DNA of 64,000 nt from Sepiola atlantica (GCA_963556195.1 OY744517.1:83248214-83312213), one strand, 5' to 3'. Shown: positions 1-10,503, counted from the stretch's first letter. Numbers and translations: made by a program. The notes: generated by a model from the letters alone, not told the origin.

Positions 1-344
1 GAACTCTGACTAAAACAAAAGCAATACATGATTAAAAATTTCGGAAACAGCAACATAAAAATGATCTTTGCTATATTTTTGTTTAACCATTTTTCATTAT
101 GTATTACTTAAAAAAACTTTTATGTTTTATTCAGTTTTAAAAAGAAGCCGTCTGTCCTATACGAAATCAAAACGTTATAAATAACATATAGTAGTGAGAG
201 ATGTATTAGGTTAGAATCGGACATTTTAAGATTTCAGGAGTCTAGCATTTGTACTACAGACTTTAAAGCTCTGGTACAATATATGAATACATACACGCGC
301 ATTTTTCTCAGCTAATGTGATCGGAAACTGATTACATGTTTATT
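1..344. other. AT-rich sequence, no feature seen
   Basis: No convincing open frame, RNA gene or repeat boundary is visible here. The stretch is AT-rich single-copy-looking sequence that runs up to the left end of the foldback element at about 345. Confidence 0.5.
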
Positions 345-889
345 AGTGGGGCAGCATAGCTAACCTTTTGTGCCGTTTGTGATACAAGCACCAAATTTGG
401 CACAAATGTACATTGACATATGGCGAACATTTTCAGATATTGAGCCACTCGGAATTCTCTCTTCATGTCCGCCATATTGGAATTCAAAATGGCCGCCATT
501 TGAAATCTACATTAGCAATAGCAGCATTAGACCCAAAGATAATCGAAAATGTAAGTTTCAAACAACAGCCATTTTGAAATCCAATATGGCGGCTCATTGG
601 TACAAAATATGCGATTCAGATTGTTACCCTTATATTCCTTTCTTCCCAAAACCTACATTTAGACACCAGAATCAAGTCAATAGCAGTATTAGACCCAAAG
701 ATAATCGAAAATGTAGATTTCAAATGGCGGCCATTTTGAATTCCAATATGGCGAACATGAAGGGAGAATTCCGAGTGGCTCAATATCTGAAAATGTTCGC
801 CATATATCAATGTACATTTGTGACAAATTTGATGCTTGTATCACAAAATGCACAATCCTTTTTTAAATTTCGAACTAAACTGCCTCACT
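345..889. mobile_element. Foldback / MITE-like element with long inverted repeats
   Basis: The left arm (about 345-512) is repeated in inverse at about 709-889. The outer ends read AGTGGGGCAG and CTGCCTCACT, nine of ten positions matching as an inverted pair. The inner arms carry ATGGCCGCCAT-type and TATGGCG motifs and differ at only a few positions. Inside, a unit starting near 530 (ATTAGACCCAAAGATAATCG) recurs directly near 690. The open frames crossing the arms are by-products of the palindrome. No transposase is present, so it would be a non-autonomous DNA element. A clear target duplication was not found, so superfamily is undecided. Confidence 0.75.
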
Positions 890-1082
890 ATATTCCTTTT
901 CCATCGCCCATGTTCATTCAGTTTTTCATTTCCTAAGTTCGTTTCAGAGATTAATTTCATTCCGTCTGAAACACTCTGTTGTACCCTTTCTAGTCTGGCA
1001 CAAGACCCTTCCAATTACACCCTGAAGAGTGCCATTCTAGTTAAAGGTTATTTTTAATTTCTTAATAGTTAAATTATTTATT
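890..1082. other. Unassigned AT-rich sequence
   Basis: Nothing supportable is seen between the foldback element and the dispersed repeat that begins near 1083. Confidence 0.4.
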
Positions 1083-1390
1083 ATTATACTAAATGTGAGT
1101 TAATCAACGTTTGTTTCCCTAAGGCTTTTATCTATATACTTTAATAGCACAAAATACATGCTAAAATATACCTTAGTTTTGGAATTGAGTTATGATTGAA
1201 AAACAAGATCACCCATCTTTCTCTGAGTTATCTATGTATTTCTCTCATCCCCTCTTAATCTGTGTTGATTCAACCACTCTCTAATATTTCTTAATGTCTT
1301 TCGTGAGTATCTTTCCAGTTAATTTACATACTTGTGTCTGTACACACCACAAATAGGTATGTAAATTAGATGGCAAAAATTATTTCTATT
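1083..1390 (+). repeat. Dispersed repeat R1, copy 1
   Basis: This stretch aligns by eye with 56697-57035 in the same orientation. Shared blocks include ACAAAATACATGCTAAAATA, the CTCTCTTAATATTTCTTAATG-like segment, GTACACAC and the closing GCAAATTAGAT(A/G)GCAAAA. The copies differ by substitutions and indels, so this is an old interspersed family. No protein or RNA-gene signature is recognisable in either copy. Confidence 0.65.
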
Positions 1391-1910
1391 TCTATAAGAA
1401 CAAACTGGCTTTGCCGACTTGCTATCGTTTCACAAATCTCTACTTGAAATACTTGAAAAATTAATTAAGAAATAATAAACATTTCATTCATAACTTTATT
1501 GTAAACACGAAACAAAATCTTTCTCATATATTCATATAAATAAACGTTAACATTTTGGTAATTTCGATACAAATTCATTTATCCTTTGAATGTGATCGTA
1601 AAGAAAGGAAAAGAAAGATGAAATCAATTTGCCTTTTCACTTGAAAATTTAGAAGTAGATTGCGATTTGTTAAAAATCAGGCCGGCTCCTCGAAAAAGAG
1701 GAACATTTTAACACAAATGTTGGATATTTGTCCAGGAAATAAAACAATTTTGCGAAACAGAACTATTTGTTGTATTAAAATCAAAACACTCATTGAATTT
1801 TAAAAAAAACAATAACAAATAATAGTTAATTAATAAAATGTCCTTTTTAAAACCAATATGCAAATTAGTTAACCTTTAGACTGATATCGCCCGTAAATAA
1901 GCAGTATATA
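1391..1910. other. Unassigned AT-rich sequence
   Basis: AT-rich DNA with no supportable gene, RNA or repeat boundary. Confidence 0.4.
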
Positions 1911-2032
1911 AAAAAGATGGCGCGTCTATTGTGTAAAGTCTAATTAATTTGATATAGGGCGTTTTGACTTTACCGTTCGTGTGAGAAATGGACGCAACTT
2001 TTGCATTTATTCATTTAGATGATACAGAATTG
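1911..2032 (+). repeat. Direct repeat D flanking a tandem array (left copy)
   Basis: Begins AAAAAAGATGGCGCGTCTAT and runs into CATTTATTCATTTAGAT. The same block, slightly diverged, is at 2650-2772. The two copies lie about 740 bp apart in the same orientation and bracket the array at 2160-2648. This suggests one larger element or a tandem duplication containing the array. Confidence 0.7.
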
Positions 2033-2159
2033 CTCTTATTACTGACGCAGAAATCTCCCACAATTATTTGTCTCTAAGAAACTTTCCTCAAACAAGAGGA
2101 CAATATCAAAATTAAAAATTATCAGACATTCAGCCACATCCATGATACTGGACACAGAG

Positions 2160-2648
2160 CCTAACAACCAAACTAAACACGATGAATAAATATTTGAAGA
2201 CATAACGAACTTGAAGCATAAAAACTTTTATCAAAATGACCGGATTTGGCATTAAATAACCCGAAAAGGGTTGATATGCCATAAAACAAAACAACCAAAC
2301 TAAACACGATGAATAAATATTTGAAGACATAAAGAACTTGAAGCATACAAACTTTTATCAAAATGACCGGATTTGGCATTAAATAACCCGAAAAGGGTTG
2401 ATATGCCATAAAACAAAACAACCAAACTAAACACGATGAATACATATTTGAAGACTAAAAACTTTTACCAAAATGACCGGATTTGGCATTAAATAACCCG
2501 AAAAGGGTTGATATGCCATAAAACAAAACAACCAAACTAAACACGATGAATAAATATTTGAAGACTAAAAACTTTTACCAAAATGACCGGATTTGGCATT
2601 AAATAACCCGAAAAGGGTTGATATGCCATAAAACAAAACAACCAAACC
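2160..2648 (+). repeat. Tandem array, 127-bp and 110-bp units, four copies
   Basis: The start AACAACCAAACTAAACACG recurs at about 2163, 2290, 2417, 2527 and (truncated) 2637. The period is therefore 127, 127, 110, 110. The 17-bp difference is loss of a segment around CATAAAGAACTTGAAGC. Each unit contains ATGACCGGATTTGGCATT and ACCCGAAAAGGGTTG, a short inverted pair. The minus-strand open frames here exist only because the repeat lacks stops. No gene is claimed. Confidence 0.9.
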
Positions 2649-2649
2649 T

Positions 2650-2772
2650 AAAAAAAGATGGCGCGTCTATTGTGTAAAGTTGAATTAACTTGAAATAGGA
2701 CGTTTGACTTTATCGTTAGTGCAAGAAATGGGCCAAATTTAACATTTATTCATTTAGATAATACAGAATAAC
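2650..2772 (+). repeat. Direct repeat D flanking a tandem array (right copy)
   Basis: Diverged second copy of the block at 1911-2032, beginning AAAAAAGATGGCGCGTC and ending in CATTTAGATAATACAGAAT. It immediately follows the last partial array unit. Confidence 0.7.
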
Positions 2773-3655
2773 AATACTTCAATATAATAAGAAGTATAAG
2801 GAGGTTAATATAGAAGTAAAGAGACTTATTCTTTTTAGTTATGCAAGAAGAATGTATTTACAGATATGTCATATGTCAGAGTTTCTGAATTTCTGAATGA
2901 AATCAAAGTAGAATCAATAGTGATATAGGTTGTGACCCAACGTGTCACGGGTACGTCTAGTAATCTATAAAACTAATTTGCTATTGAGAATCAAAGAATT
3001 AGAAGACCATGTATCATCTTGCTTGTTAAGGGATGATTTAAGAAAAAAATAACTGTTTTGTAATAGCCAGAAACGAAACTGCGTTTCTGTGTTCTCCCAT
3101 GAAACCATCTACAAGTGTCTTTCTCACGTTTTACACTTGTGAAGAGATTAAATGGGATTTTTTCTGTTGTGTGCCATTAATGTGTTTTTATTACAAGAGA
3201 AAGAAAAGCTAATCAGAAAAAAACAAGGAACAAATGAAGATAATGGTAAAACTGAATGGGTAGAAGAAAGGCGGGAAGGAAAATGGAATCCCGGTTGGTT
3301 TCTTTTTCTTAGCGACGTTTCTTAAGTTCAGCAGATCTTCTCATTTGAGCCGAGGGCAGCGGCGACTTAATTGGTGAAAGAGCTTCTTAGTTCTTTGAGA
3401 TTTAAAAAAACAAAATTTAAAGAGATTGGAAGCTAACAAACCTGGCATGATTGAAAGGAGTTTCGACTGGGGAAGAAAGTGAAGAATGGGAAAACACATA
3501 AGAAAAATTATGGCAAAAGATAGAAAAACAATAAATATTTTTAAATATGGGAAGAAGTAAAAAAAAAAAAAAAAAAGAAAAAAAAAGAAGTAAAATAATA
3601 AAGTAAAATGAAAATCCAACGCAGTTGGCAACAAACCGAATGTTGCTTTACAATT
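2773..3655. other. Unassigned sequence with a SINE-tail-like motif
   Basis: No gene is recognised. At about 2930-2970 the motif GACCCAACGTGTCACGGGTA followed by CGTCTAGT resembles the repeated GACCCAACGGGTCAC units at 60.5 kb and may be a short retroelement end. An A-rich tract lies at about 3550-3590. The minus-strand frame over it is low-complexity Phe-rich and is not credible as a protein. Confidence 0.4.
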
Positions 3656-3659
3656 GGGG

Positions 3660-3995
3660 TCACCGCTTATCAAGGCGAAGGGCCACTTGAGGATAAGGGT
3701 TAACTAGACAGGAATGATTACCAGCTGAAAGATGACGAACACTATGGAAGTACTAACATTGATCAATGGTATGAACTGATTATTAATTATGGGGCGGTTC
3801 ATGACAAGAATTTGTTGAGACTGGATTTGAAGACAACTAAGTTGTAATCAGCAGGGAAGCAGCCCTGCGTCAATGTGCAAAACCCTTGCAAAGAAGCTCT
3901 CTCCATGGAAATTCTGCTTGATGCTATGCACATGGAGGGAGAAAGAAGTCTTTTTTTCGTTGTAATAGAAGATGAGTTCAAACTGTGTGTAGTCT
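3660..3995 (-). mobile_element. Non-LTR retrotransposon 3' fragment (LINE family 2)
   Basis: On the minus strand the frame ends with residues like FPADYNLVVFKSSLNKFLS, the extreme C-terminus of a LINE ORF2. A 3' UTR follows containing the reverse complement of ACTTATCAAGG..AAGCCACT. The same C-terminus and 3' UTR occur at 8.5-9.2, 14.2-14.5, 23.5-24.0 and 39.2-39.5 kb. The copy is 5'-truncated and lacks all catalytic domains, so it is dead. Confidence 0.75.
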
Positions 3996-3999
3996 GTAG

Positions 4000-5012
4000 C
4001 CCAAACGCTTGACTCTGACTTCTAAAATTTTTAAATTTCCTTTTACGAGTAATAAGTTATAAAGCTAAAATATACAATTATATGTGCCAAATATTAAAAT
4101 TTGGACCTAGGTAGCGTTTAATCTGACAAATCAAATTTTGATTCTTACTAGCTTCATTTGTTATTTTTATACCATGTTATTCGCAGTAAACTAACATACT
4201 TTACTGCAATTTGTTTAAAAATAATACTTAATCTGGTTCGGCAGATTACTGATATGAAGACATTCTTAAATAAATAGAAAAAAATAAAAATAAATTCTTG
4301 TTTTTTAGTAAGAGTTATCGTTCCTTATTTGTTTTCATTTGTTATTTTTTTACCATGTTATTCGCAGTAAACTAACATACTTTACTACAATTTGTTTAAA
4401 AATAATACTTAATCTGGTTCGGCAGATTACTAATATGAAGACATTCTTAAATAAATAGAAAAAAAGAAAAATAAATTCTTGTTTTTTAGTAAGAGTTATC
4501 GTTCCTTATTTGTTTTCATTTGTTATTTTTTTACCATGTTATTCGCAGTAAACTAACATACTTTACTACAATTTGTTTAAAAATAATACTTAATCTGGTT
4601 CGGCAGATTACTAATATGAAGACATTCTTAAATAAACAGCAAAAAAGAAAAATAAATTCTTGTTTTCTTAGTAAGAGTTATCGTTCCTTATTTGTTTTCA
4701 TTTGTTATTTTTTTACCATGTTATTCGCAGTAAACTAGCATACTTTACTACAATTTGTTTAAAAATAATACTTAATCTGGTTTGGCAGATTACTAATATG
4801 AAGACATTCTTAAATAAACAGCAAAAAAGAAAAAGAAATTCTTGTTTTCTTAGTAAGAGTTATCGTTCCTTATTTGTTTTCTTTTTAGCTTAGATACTGA
4901 ACCTAACAAAAAAGGCGTGGTTATAGAAATAGAAATATTTACAAAACAAATTTGAATGTAATGTATGCCGGACAACGCCAGGTAAGGACAACAGCTAGTA
5001 CTATATCTTAAT
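4000..5012 (+). mobile_element. Element A with an internal 182-bp x4 tandem array
   Basis: Starts near GACTCTGACTTCTAAAATTT and ends GCCAGGTAAGGACAACAGCT followed by AGTACTA. Similar starts and ends bracket 13727-14160, and a similar end closes 59590-59905. No protein is encoded. The CTAG-type terminus after a GC-rich CCGG..CGGG segment is shared by all copies. Clade is not assigned. Confidence 0.55.
4152..4888 (+). repeat. 182-bp tandem array, four copies
   Basis: ACCATGTTATTCGCAGTAAA recurs at about 4171, 4352, 4534 and 4716. Copies are nearly identical, indicating recent amplification. The last copies differ by an insertion (TTTTCTTAGT). Open frames starting MLFFYHVIRSK are array by-products. 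The array lies inside element A, as does its terminal GC-rich end just downstream. Confidence 0.9.
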
Positions 5013-5130
5013 AACATTTAAATTTTGAAGATGACTAGCGTGTTTTTCAAGCTTCTGTGAATTCATCTTTTTTTTTAGTGGGAGTCAAAAAATACTTCAT
5101 CGACTTCAACTCCTAAAGTAACGAATTTAC
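5013..5130 (+). repeat. Element B-type segment
   Basis: GACTAGCGTGTTTTTCAAGC through CAACTCCTAAAG matches two separated pieces at 14577-14610 and 15290-15365. In that other copy a LINE has been inserted into the middle. The same A-then-B order is suggested at 59.9 kb. Confidence 0.55.
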
Positions 5131-5640
5131 TCTGACCCTGACCCCCTACCCCAAAATCCTGCGCATTCCTGACATAGCCAGCTGGTCAATACTCCTACCC
5201 TCCAAAAATTTCACACCTAACCACAACAAAATCTCCCCCTTACCCCCACACCCATCTCACCCTTTCGACTACTTCTTTCACACTCTCACCCACCCACCCA
5301 CCCCGCCTACTTTCAAATTATCTTCATTTCTTCAAATCTTTTTCTAAAACTATGACACTACCCACATACCAAAGACACAGAGTTCCCCCTCCCCTCTTCT
5401 TTCCCCAGCCCCTCAAAATCCATGCTACACCTCACCACGACAAAAACCTCAGTACCCCTCTCTCTCCAACCCTAAGACAAATTCACTAACACTCCCACCC
5501 CTCCTCTTTTTCACTCACAGCCACCACATTCATTTCACTTTCTGCCACTGACTTCTCTCAGCCCGGACCTTGGTCCTGCGCTCTCAGCAGCCACGGCTAC
5601 TACCTTTTCTCATCGACCCATCATGTCAACCCAATATTTC
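5131..5640. other. C-rich, G-poor tract with a G-quadruplex motif on the minus strand
   Basis: About 500 bp in which C, A and T dominate and G is rare on the plus strand. At 5287-5306 the run CACCCACCCACCCACCCC reads on the other strand as four G-tracts, a canonical G-quadruplex pattern. No coding frame is credible. The tract ends just before the hammerhead-like segment at 5675. Confidence 0.6.
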
Positions 5641-5671
5641 TATGTATTTGCATTACATTTTTCTTAAAATT

Positions 5672-5745
5672 ATCATCCTGAGAAAGTCTTACAAATAAAG
5701 ACGAAACGTTGATGAATATATAAAAACAAATATCTCTTGGTCTTT
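5672..5745 (+). repeat. Repeat end with hammerhead-like core
   Basis: CCTGAGAAAGTCTT, a short loop, then AAGACGAAACGTTGATG. GTCTT and AAGAC can pair as a stem II, and GAAAC follows as in hammerhead ribozymes. The upstream box is CTGAGAA rather than CTGANGA, so this copy is not canonical. Related but better cores are at 49.5 and 63.1-63.6 kb. Confidence 0.4.
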
Positions 5746-5788
5746 CCTTTTTCATTACCATTACGTCGGATTACTGTCATCCTTCCTT

Positions 5789-5791
<3 letters not shown>

Positions 5792-5863
<72 letters not shown>
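5792..5863. repeat. (TA)n microsatellite
   Basis: Uninterrupted alternating TA of about 70 bp. It directly abuts the mariner-like element, which inserts at TA dinucleotides. Confidence 0.95.
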
Positions 5864-5866
<3 letters not shown>

Positions 5867-6973
5867 TGTCAGGTTGTATATGAAAAGAAAAGAAATAAAA
5901 TACAGTGCTCGATCATATAAGAGAGCTAATATAATTTATTTAGATACTGTATATTACATATTTCATCAATGTACCACGGTTTCATCCAAAAGGGCAGATT
6001 TAGACATCTTTAGTAAATCTCTGTGCCCAGTGGAATCATCGGCAAGCTGAAACGATTGTAGTCACGGCCCGATAGGGAATGGTGTCAACAATGACAGAAA
6101 ACGGTGTATCTCTGAGGGGGTCCCCGAAAAAATACGGTATGGGATAGTGTTTTACTAAGACTTAAGAGAGTTCGATGTTAGTTCGTGCTTGAAAGGCCTT
6201 CATGTTATTCCCTAGCAAGTTTTATTTATTTATCTGTTCTTTTGTGGATTTGTAATATTATTGTTTTACCTCAACAAGATTAAACACCCAGTCTAGCTGG
6301 CAATGTTGTGGTTCTTCTCAGGACCAGTTACACAATGCACAGAACAACAGGTGGCGAGTCTACATTCTGCATGAAATCTTGTGTGCCATGAAGATTAACT
6401 CCCCCAAACTGTGATGGTCTTTGGGTGTGTTTCCAGTGACGGCCATGTCATGCCGCCACACTTCTTTGAAAAGGGACTCTGACTCAGTTCAGATGTTATA
6501 TTTAGTTGCTGTCCACTGTTACCAAGCGCTTGGTGGAGAGGGTGGCTGCGGAAAGACCATACATGTGGTAGCAGAACTCAACTCTGTGTCACACATCCAG
6601 GAACCCCCAGAAGTGGCTGTCTAAGAACTTCCACTTCGCCTGATTGCAACCCCATAGTTTATTATTATGTGTGGGGCACAGTTGAGAAAGACACCAGCTG
6701 TACCTTCTGGAACACCAAATACGAGCTGATTTCCAGGATCAAACTGGTGCTCATGCATCTCACAAAGGACACTGAAGGCTGCCTGCTCCAAATTCAGGTT
6801 TTTCTTATAGGTCGTCGTCGACGTTCAGGGTGGATTTTTTGATTGAAATGTATTTAACAAAAGATCTTCTAAGTGATACACTTTGAATTTTGAGAATACA
6901 TCAATTATTGACCAAGATATGACGTTTTTTTTCTTTCCAAAACGTGTCAAATTTTCTCGGACACCCTGTATAT
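5864..6973 (+). pseudogene. Decayed Tc1/mariner-type transposon with transposase remnant
   Basis: Around 6411-6480 the plus strand reads VMVFGCVSSDGHVMPPHFF, a mariner transposase signature. Around 6630-6685 it reads TSPDCNPIVYYYVWGTVE, the block carrying the third catalytic Asp. Between them, the expected DSAPCHT-like block appears as ELNSVSH, so the second catalytic Asp seems to be Asn. Several frameshifts and stops break the gene and the N-terminal DNA-binding half is not recognisable. The right end ACACCCTGTATAT resembles a mariner terminus; the left end next to the (TA)n is only loosely matched. The copy is inactive. Confidence 0.75.
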
Positions 6974-7071
6974 CTAATTTTGTATCTCCTTCATGAAATA
7001 CTTTTTTTTCCTACTTTAGAAAAAAGTTTTTAGATAATACGAAAATGATAGTACAAGAAAACAAACACATT

Positions 7072-7533
<462 letters not shown>

Positions 7534-7699
7534 AACCTACCCGCGAAAACATTTTTTAATATAACATACTAAAATGCGTTTAACTATTTATACTAATACC
7601 ATTAAAATGTTTCTATTAATTATCTATACAAGCATAAATATGCGATCGGGGGGGGGGGGCATATTTTTGCTGGTATATATGACGAACGAACATATACAA

Positions 7700-7768
7700 C
7701 ACTGGCCCCCACTGGAGGAGGTAATGCCTAGGAAGATAGTATTATGACAACAGAACAGATACTACACT
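7700..7768 (-). pseudogene. Possible remnant of a U2-headed SINE
   Basis: The plus strand carries GAACAGATACTACACT at 7753-7768, the exact reverse complement of part of the U2 head. It is preceded by AGATAGTATTATGACAAC, which resembles the start of the SINE body in copy 1. The remainder is degraded. It could be chance similarity over a short span. Confidence 0.35.
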
Positions 7769-7782
7769 ACCTCTCCTCGATG

Positions 7783-8068
7783 AATTGATTACTGAAAGAT
7801 AGTACATTAGTCTGAAATTGTATAGTAAACTGAATTGAGCATTAAAAGATCGTACATTAGTCTGAAATAGTATAGTAAACTGAATTGAGCATTAAAAGAT
7901 AGTACATTAGTCTGAAATAGTATAGTAAACTGAATTGAGCATTAAAAGATAGTACATTAGTCTGAAATAGTATAGTAAACTGAATTGAGCATTAAAAGAT
8001 AGTACATTAGTCTGAAATAGTATAGTAAACTGAATTGAGCATTAAAAGATAGTTCATTAGTACAATTA
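7783..8068 (+). repeat. 50-bp tandem array, about five copies
   Basis: GTACATTAGTCTGAAAT recurs at about 7802, 7852, 7902, 7952 and 8002, with a diverged end at 8052. Copies are almost identical. There is no coding potential. Confidence 0.92.
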
Positions 8069-8450
8069 GTAACATTGTACAGTTTTGGTTTTAGGCAGAC
8101 AGATACCAAATCTTGATTACTAATAAATATAAATAAATAATATACTTACATTTTCCTCTCATTGTACCGGTTTTACTATAAAATCAGTATAGAATTCTTT
8201 ACGATTCATACAACCTTAAAGATTGTCTTTGGAGAGATTGAAAGTACTTGAGTAAACACCAACCACCGTGCCATAACCATTTCTCTCTTTTTTAGTGACT
8301 CAAAAACAATTACGTTAACACAAAATGTCTATACTCTTCAACAAAACTTTCATAAATGAAAGAATGCTATCTGTATATATGTACATACCCACTGAAAGAA
8401 TACCTGCCCCGGATCATCTCGATGTGTTTTTAGTGGGGAAACATTTTTTT
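8069..8450. other. Unassigned AT-rich sequence
   Basis: No supportable feature. A short plus-strand frame near 8325-8525 runs antisense into a LINE 3' UTR and is not considered a gene. Confidence 0.4.
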
Positions 8451-8454
8451 TTAA

Positions 8455-8528
8455 TACGTATTAGTTCCACTACTTATCAAAGTCAAAAGCCACTCGATGA
8501 TACGATTAGTGAGATTTTCAGTTGAGGA
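8455..8528 (-). mobile_element. LINE family 2 fragment, 3' part (split by foldback)
   Basis: ACTTATCAAAGTCAAAAGCC and the following bases match the 3' UTR of the family 2 LINE at 3660 and 23462. The LINE resumes at about 8962 after an inserted foldback element. Confidence 0.6.
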
Positions 8529-8961
8529 ACAGAGTGCTTCTTCAGTTTCACAATGGCACGTTAGGCCTCTCTAAAAAAAATAGCTAAAGAAATGTATCAA
8601 CTTTGTTATGTACTTACGTGGTAGCTGAAAAGAAGAATGTAACACCAAAAATTATGCAAATTCATTCAGTATTTATTAAATAAAAAATAAAAAACGATTT
8701 TATCTATATGTCGCCATTTTTCTTATATTTTGACTTTTTACGAAAGTTATCTCCCTTGCTTACTTCGTAAGCTGAAATGTCTACCGATACGTAAGATCGT
8801 TTTTTTCTTCTTTATCTTATAATTTAATAAATACTGGATGAATTTGCGTAATCTTTTCTGTCCAATCTTATTTTCAGCTACCACGTAAGTACATAACAAA
8901 GTTTATACATTTCTTTAAATATTTTAATGTCATTGTGAAACTACAGAAGCATCTGGGACAG
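8529..8961. mobile_element. Foldback element inserted in a LINE
   Basis: The left arm, from about 8530 (GCTTCTTCAGTTTCACAATG), is repeated in inverse near the right end (CATTGTGAAACTACAGAAGC). A strong inner block TATGTACTTACGTGGTAGCT occurs at about 8608 and inverted at about 8877. Arms are about 170 bp and imperfect. Comparison with the uninterrupted LINE at 3660-3850 shows the element sits within LINE 3' sequence. No transposase is present and no unambiguous target duplication was seen. Confidence 0.7.
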
Positions 8962-9195
8962 TACTATGGACGGACTGAGAACTGTGATTAATTCACAGGA
9001 CATCTCGACAGGTATTTGTCGACATTGGATTTGTAAACGACCATGTTATAGTCTATAGGGAAAAATCCCTGCGGTAACGTGTTCCTCAGTAGGGAAGTTG
9101 ATGGAAAGAAACCCTGTTTATTGAAGTTCCGTTTGATTTTAGGCACAGTACATAGAGGAAGAAAAGAGAGTTCAGGCATTTTTAACAAGAGCCAA
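8962..9195 (-). mobile_element. LINE family 2 fragment, ORF2 C-terminus
   Basis: Minus-strand translation gives residues like NFNKQGFFPSTSLLRNTLPQ and DYNMVVYKSNVDKYLS, the C-terminal tail of LINE ORF2 shared with 3.7, 14.3, 23.7 and 39.3 kb. It is 5'-truncated and has no catalytic domain. Confidence 0.7.
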
Positions 9196-9313
9196 CAAAA
9201 CAAAATGGATAAAAAACAACAAATAGGCAACAAATAAATGTTACCAAAAGCAAGATAAGTTACTCTTCTACTAACCTGGATAGGTTTATTTGTGGGAATT
9301 TCAGAAAAAATGG

Positions 9314-9787
9314 ATTACAACCATGGCCATCCCTACTACAGGCCAGGCAATCGTGCAACTGGGGTCTTTTACTGGGGGCCATGTGAATTTTCTTAAATAT
9401 TCGATATAGAAGTTGCAAACAAAGGTAAAATTCCTCTGTGAGATTAGTTTGATGTTTTTATGTGTTTTACATACCAAATAATAGGAACCACAATGAGCTA
9501 ATTGATAAATTTTACAATTATTGACAAATTCCTATAAATGAAGAGACAGGCAATTTTGAATAAACAAAGGCAAATGCATATTTCAATGAAGAATTTTTAT
9601 TTCAATGTTGGAGTTTTTTTTGAGAATTTGTACTTATGTAAAAAGATCATTACTTGTATATTGTGGTTAAAAAGAAAAAAGGATGCAACTTCTATATCGA
9701 ATATTTAAGAAAATTCACATGGCCCCCAGTAAAAGACCCCAGTTGCACGATTGCCTGGCCTGTAGTAGGGATGGCCATGATTACAAC
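9314..9787. mobile_element. Miniature DNA transposon, 96-bp perfect TIRs, 8-bp TSD
   Basis: The element spans 9322-9779 (458 bp). Positions 9322-9417 are an exact inverted copy of 9684-9779, beginning CATGGCCATCCCTACTACAG. The flanks 9314-9321 and 9780-9787 are both ATTACAAC, an 8-bp target duplication. The 8-bp duplication and CA-start suggest the hAT superfamily, but TIRs this long are unusual for hAT, so this is inference. The internal 266 bp encode nothing. Perfect arms imply recent insertion. Confidence 0.93.
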
Positions 9788-9789
9788 CC

Positions 9790-10500
9790 AATTTGTCTTA
9801 AATCAACCGAGATAAATCTGTTTCTTCTAGCAATTCTGGTTCAGCTCAATTAAAAATAATTACCAGTACAATCTAGCAAAATTATTAAGATCTCTGAAAA
9901 TGTTTAAATTTCAAACCACTGATTTCTGTTGTCAACTGCATAAATTTCATTAAATTTTAAAGAGTCTCATAATTTAAAAATGTTATGAATTAAAATAAAA
10001 CTTTTAAAAATACAAAATCACAAATGAAGACTTTTTTGTAATACAAACGATTACATTTTTTAAATATAAATTTAACGAACGAAAAATGGCGGTAGTGACG
10101 TACATACAACCGGAAGTTCACCCTGCGATCTCTAAATAAAATGTTTAAAAATAATTTCTATGCAGGTGGCGCAACGTGTAGCATTTCCGGTAAAATCAAT
10201 AGATACAGAACTGTTCATATTTTAACCAAAACAAAAATGTTTTCGCTTAGATATAAAGTAGTGTTTTTTTTGCAAGCTTATAAGGTTTCGCCATGATTAT
10301 AAAGCTACAAAATCTAAAAATTAAACCAATAGGATTTCAACAGCTTTACTTTGAACACCTTTCTTGACACACTCATCTTCATCTACTCATCAAGCCAGAC
10401 TTCACTGTTCAAGAAATATTTGCTTATTCATGGCCATCACTGACTTTAAAACAATCGCTTGATGCGACGCCCTCCACATCTCACCTACTTAAAGAACATT
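9790..10500. other. Unassigned AT-rich sequence
   Basis: No gene, RNA or repeat boundary is seen. A short GC-richer patch at about 10083-10135 has no recognisable identity. Confidence 0.4.
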
Positions 10501-10503
10501 TTT

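Noticed and set aside
370..936. 188-codon frame as a gene
   Set aside because: It runs through both arms and the internal direct repeats of a foldback element and has no domain.
2130..2445. Two similar minus-strand frames as a duplicated gene
   Set aside because: Both are translations of the 127-bp tandem repeat in different frames.
3341..3673. 110-codon minus-strand frame with a Phe-rich segment
   Set aside because: It is produced by an A-rich low-complexity tract joined to LINE 3' sequence.
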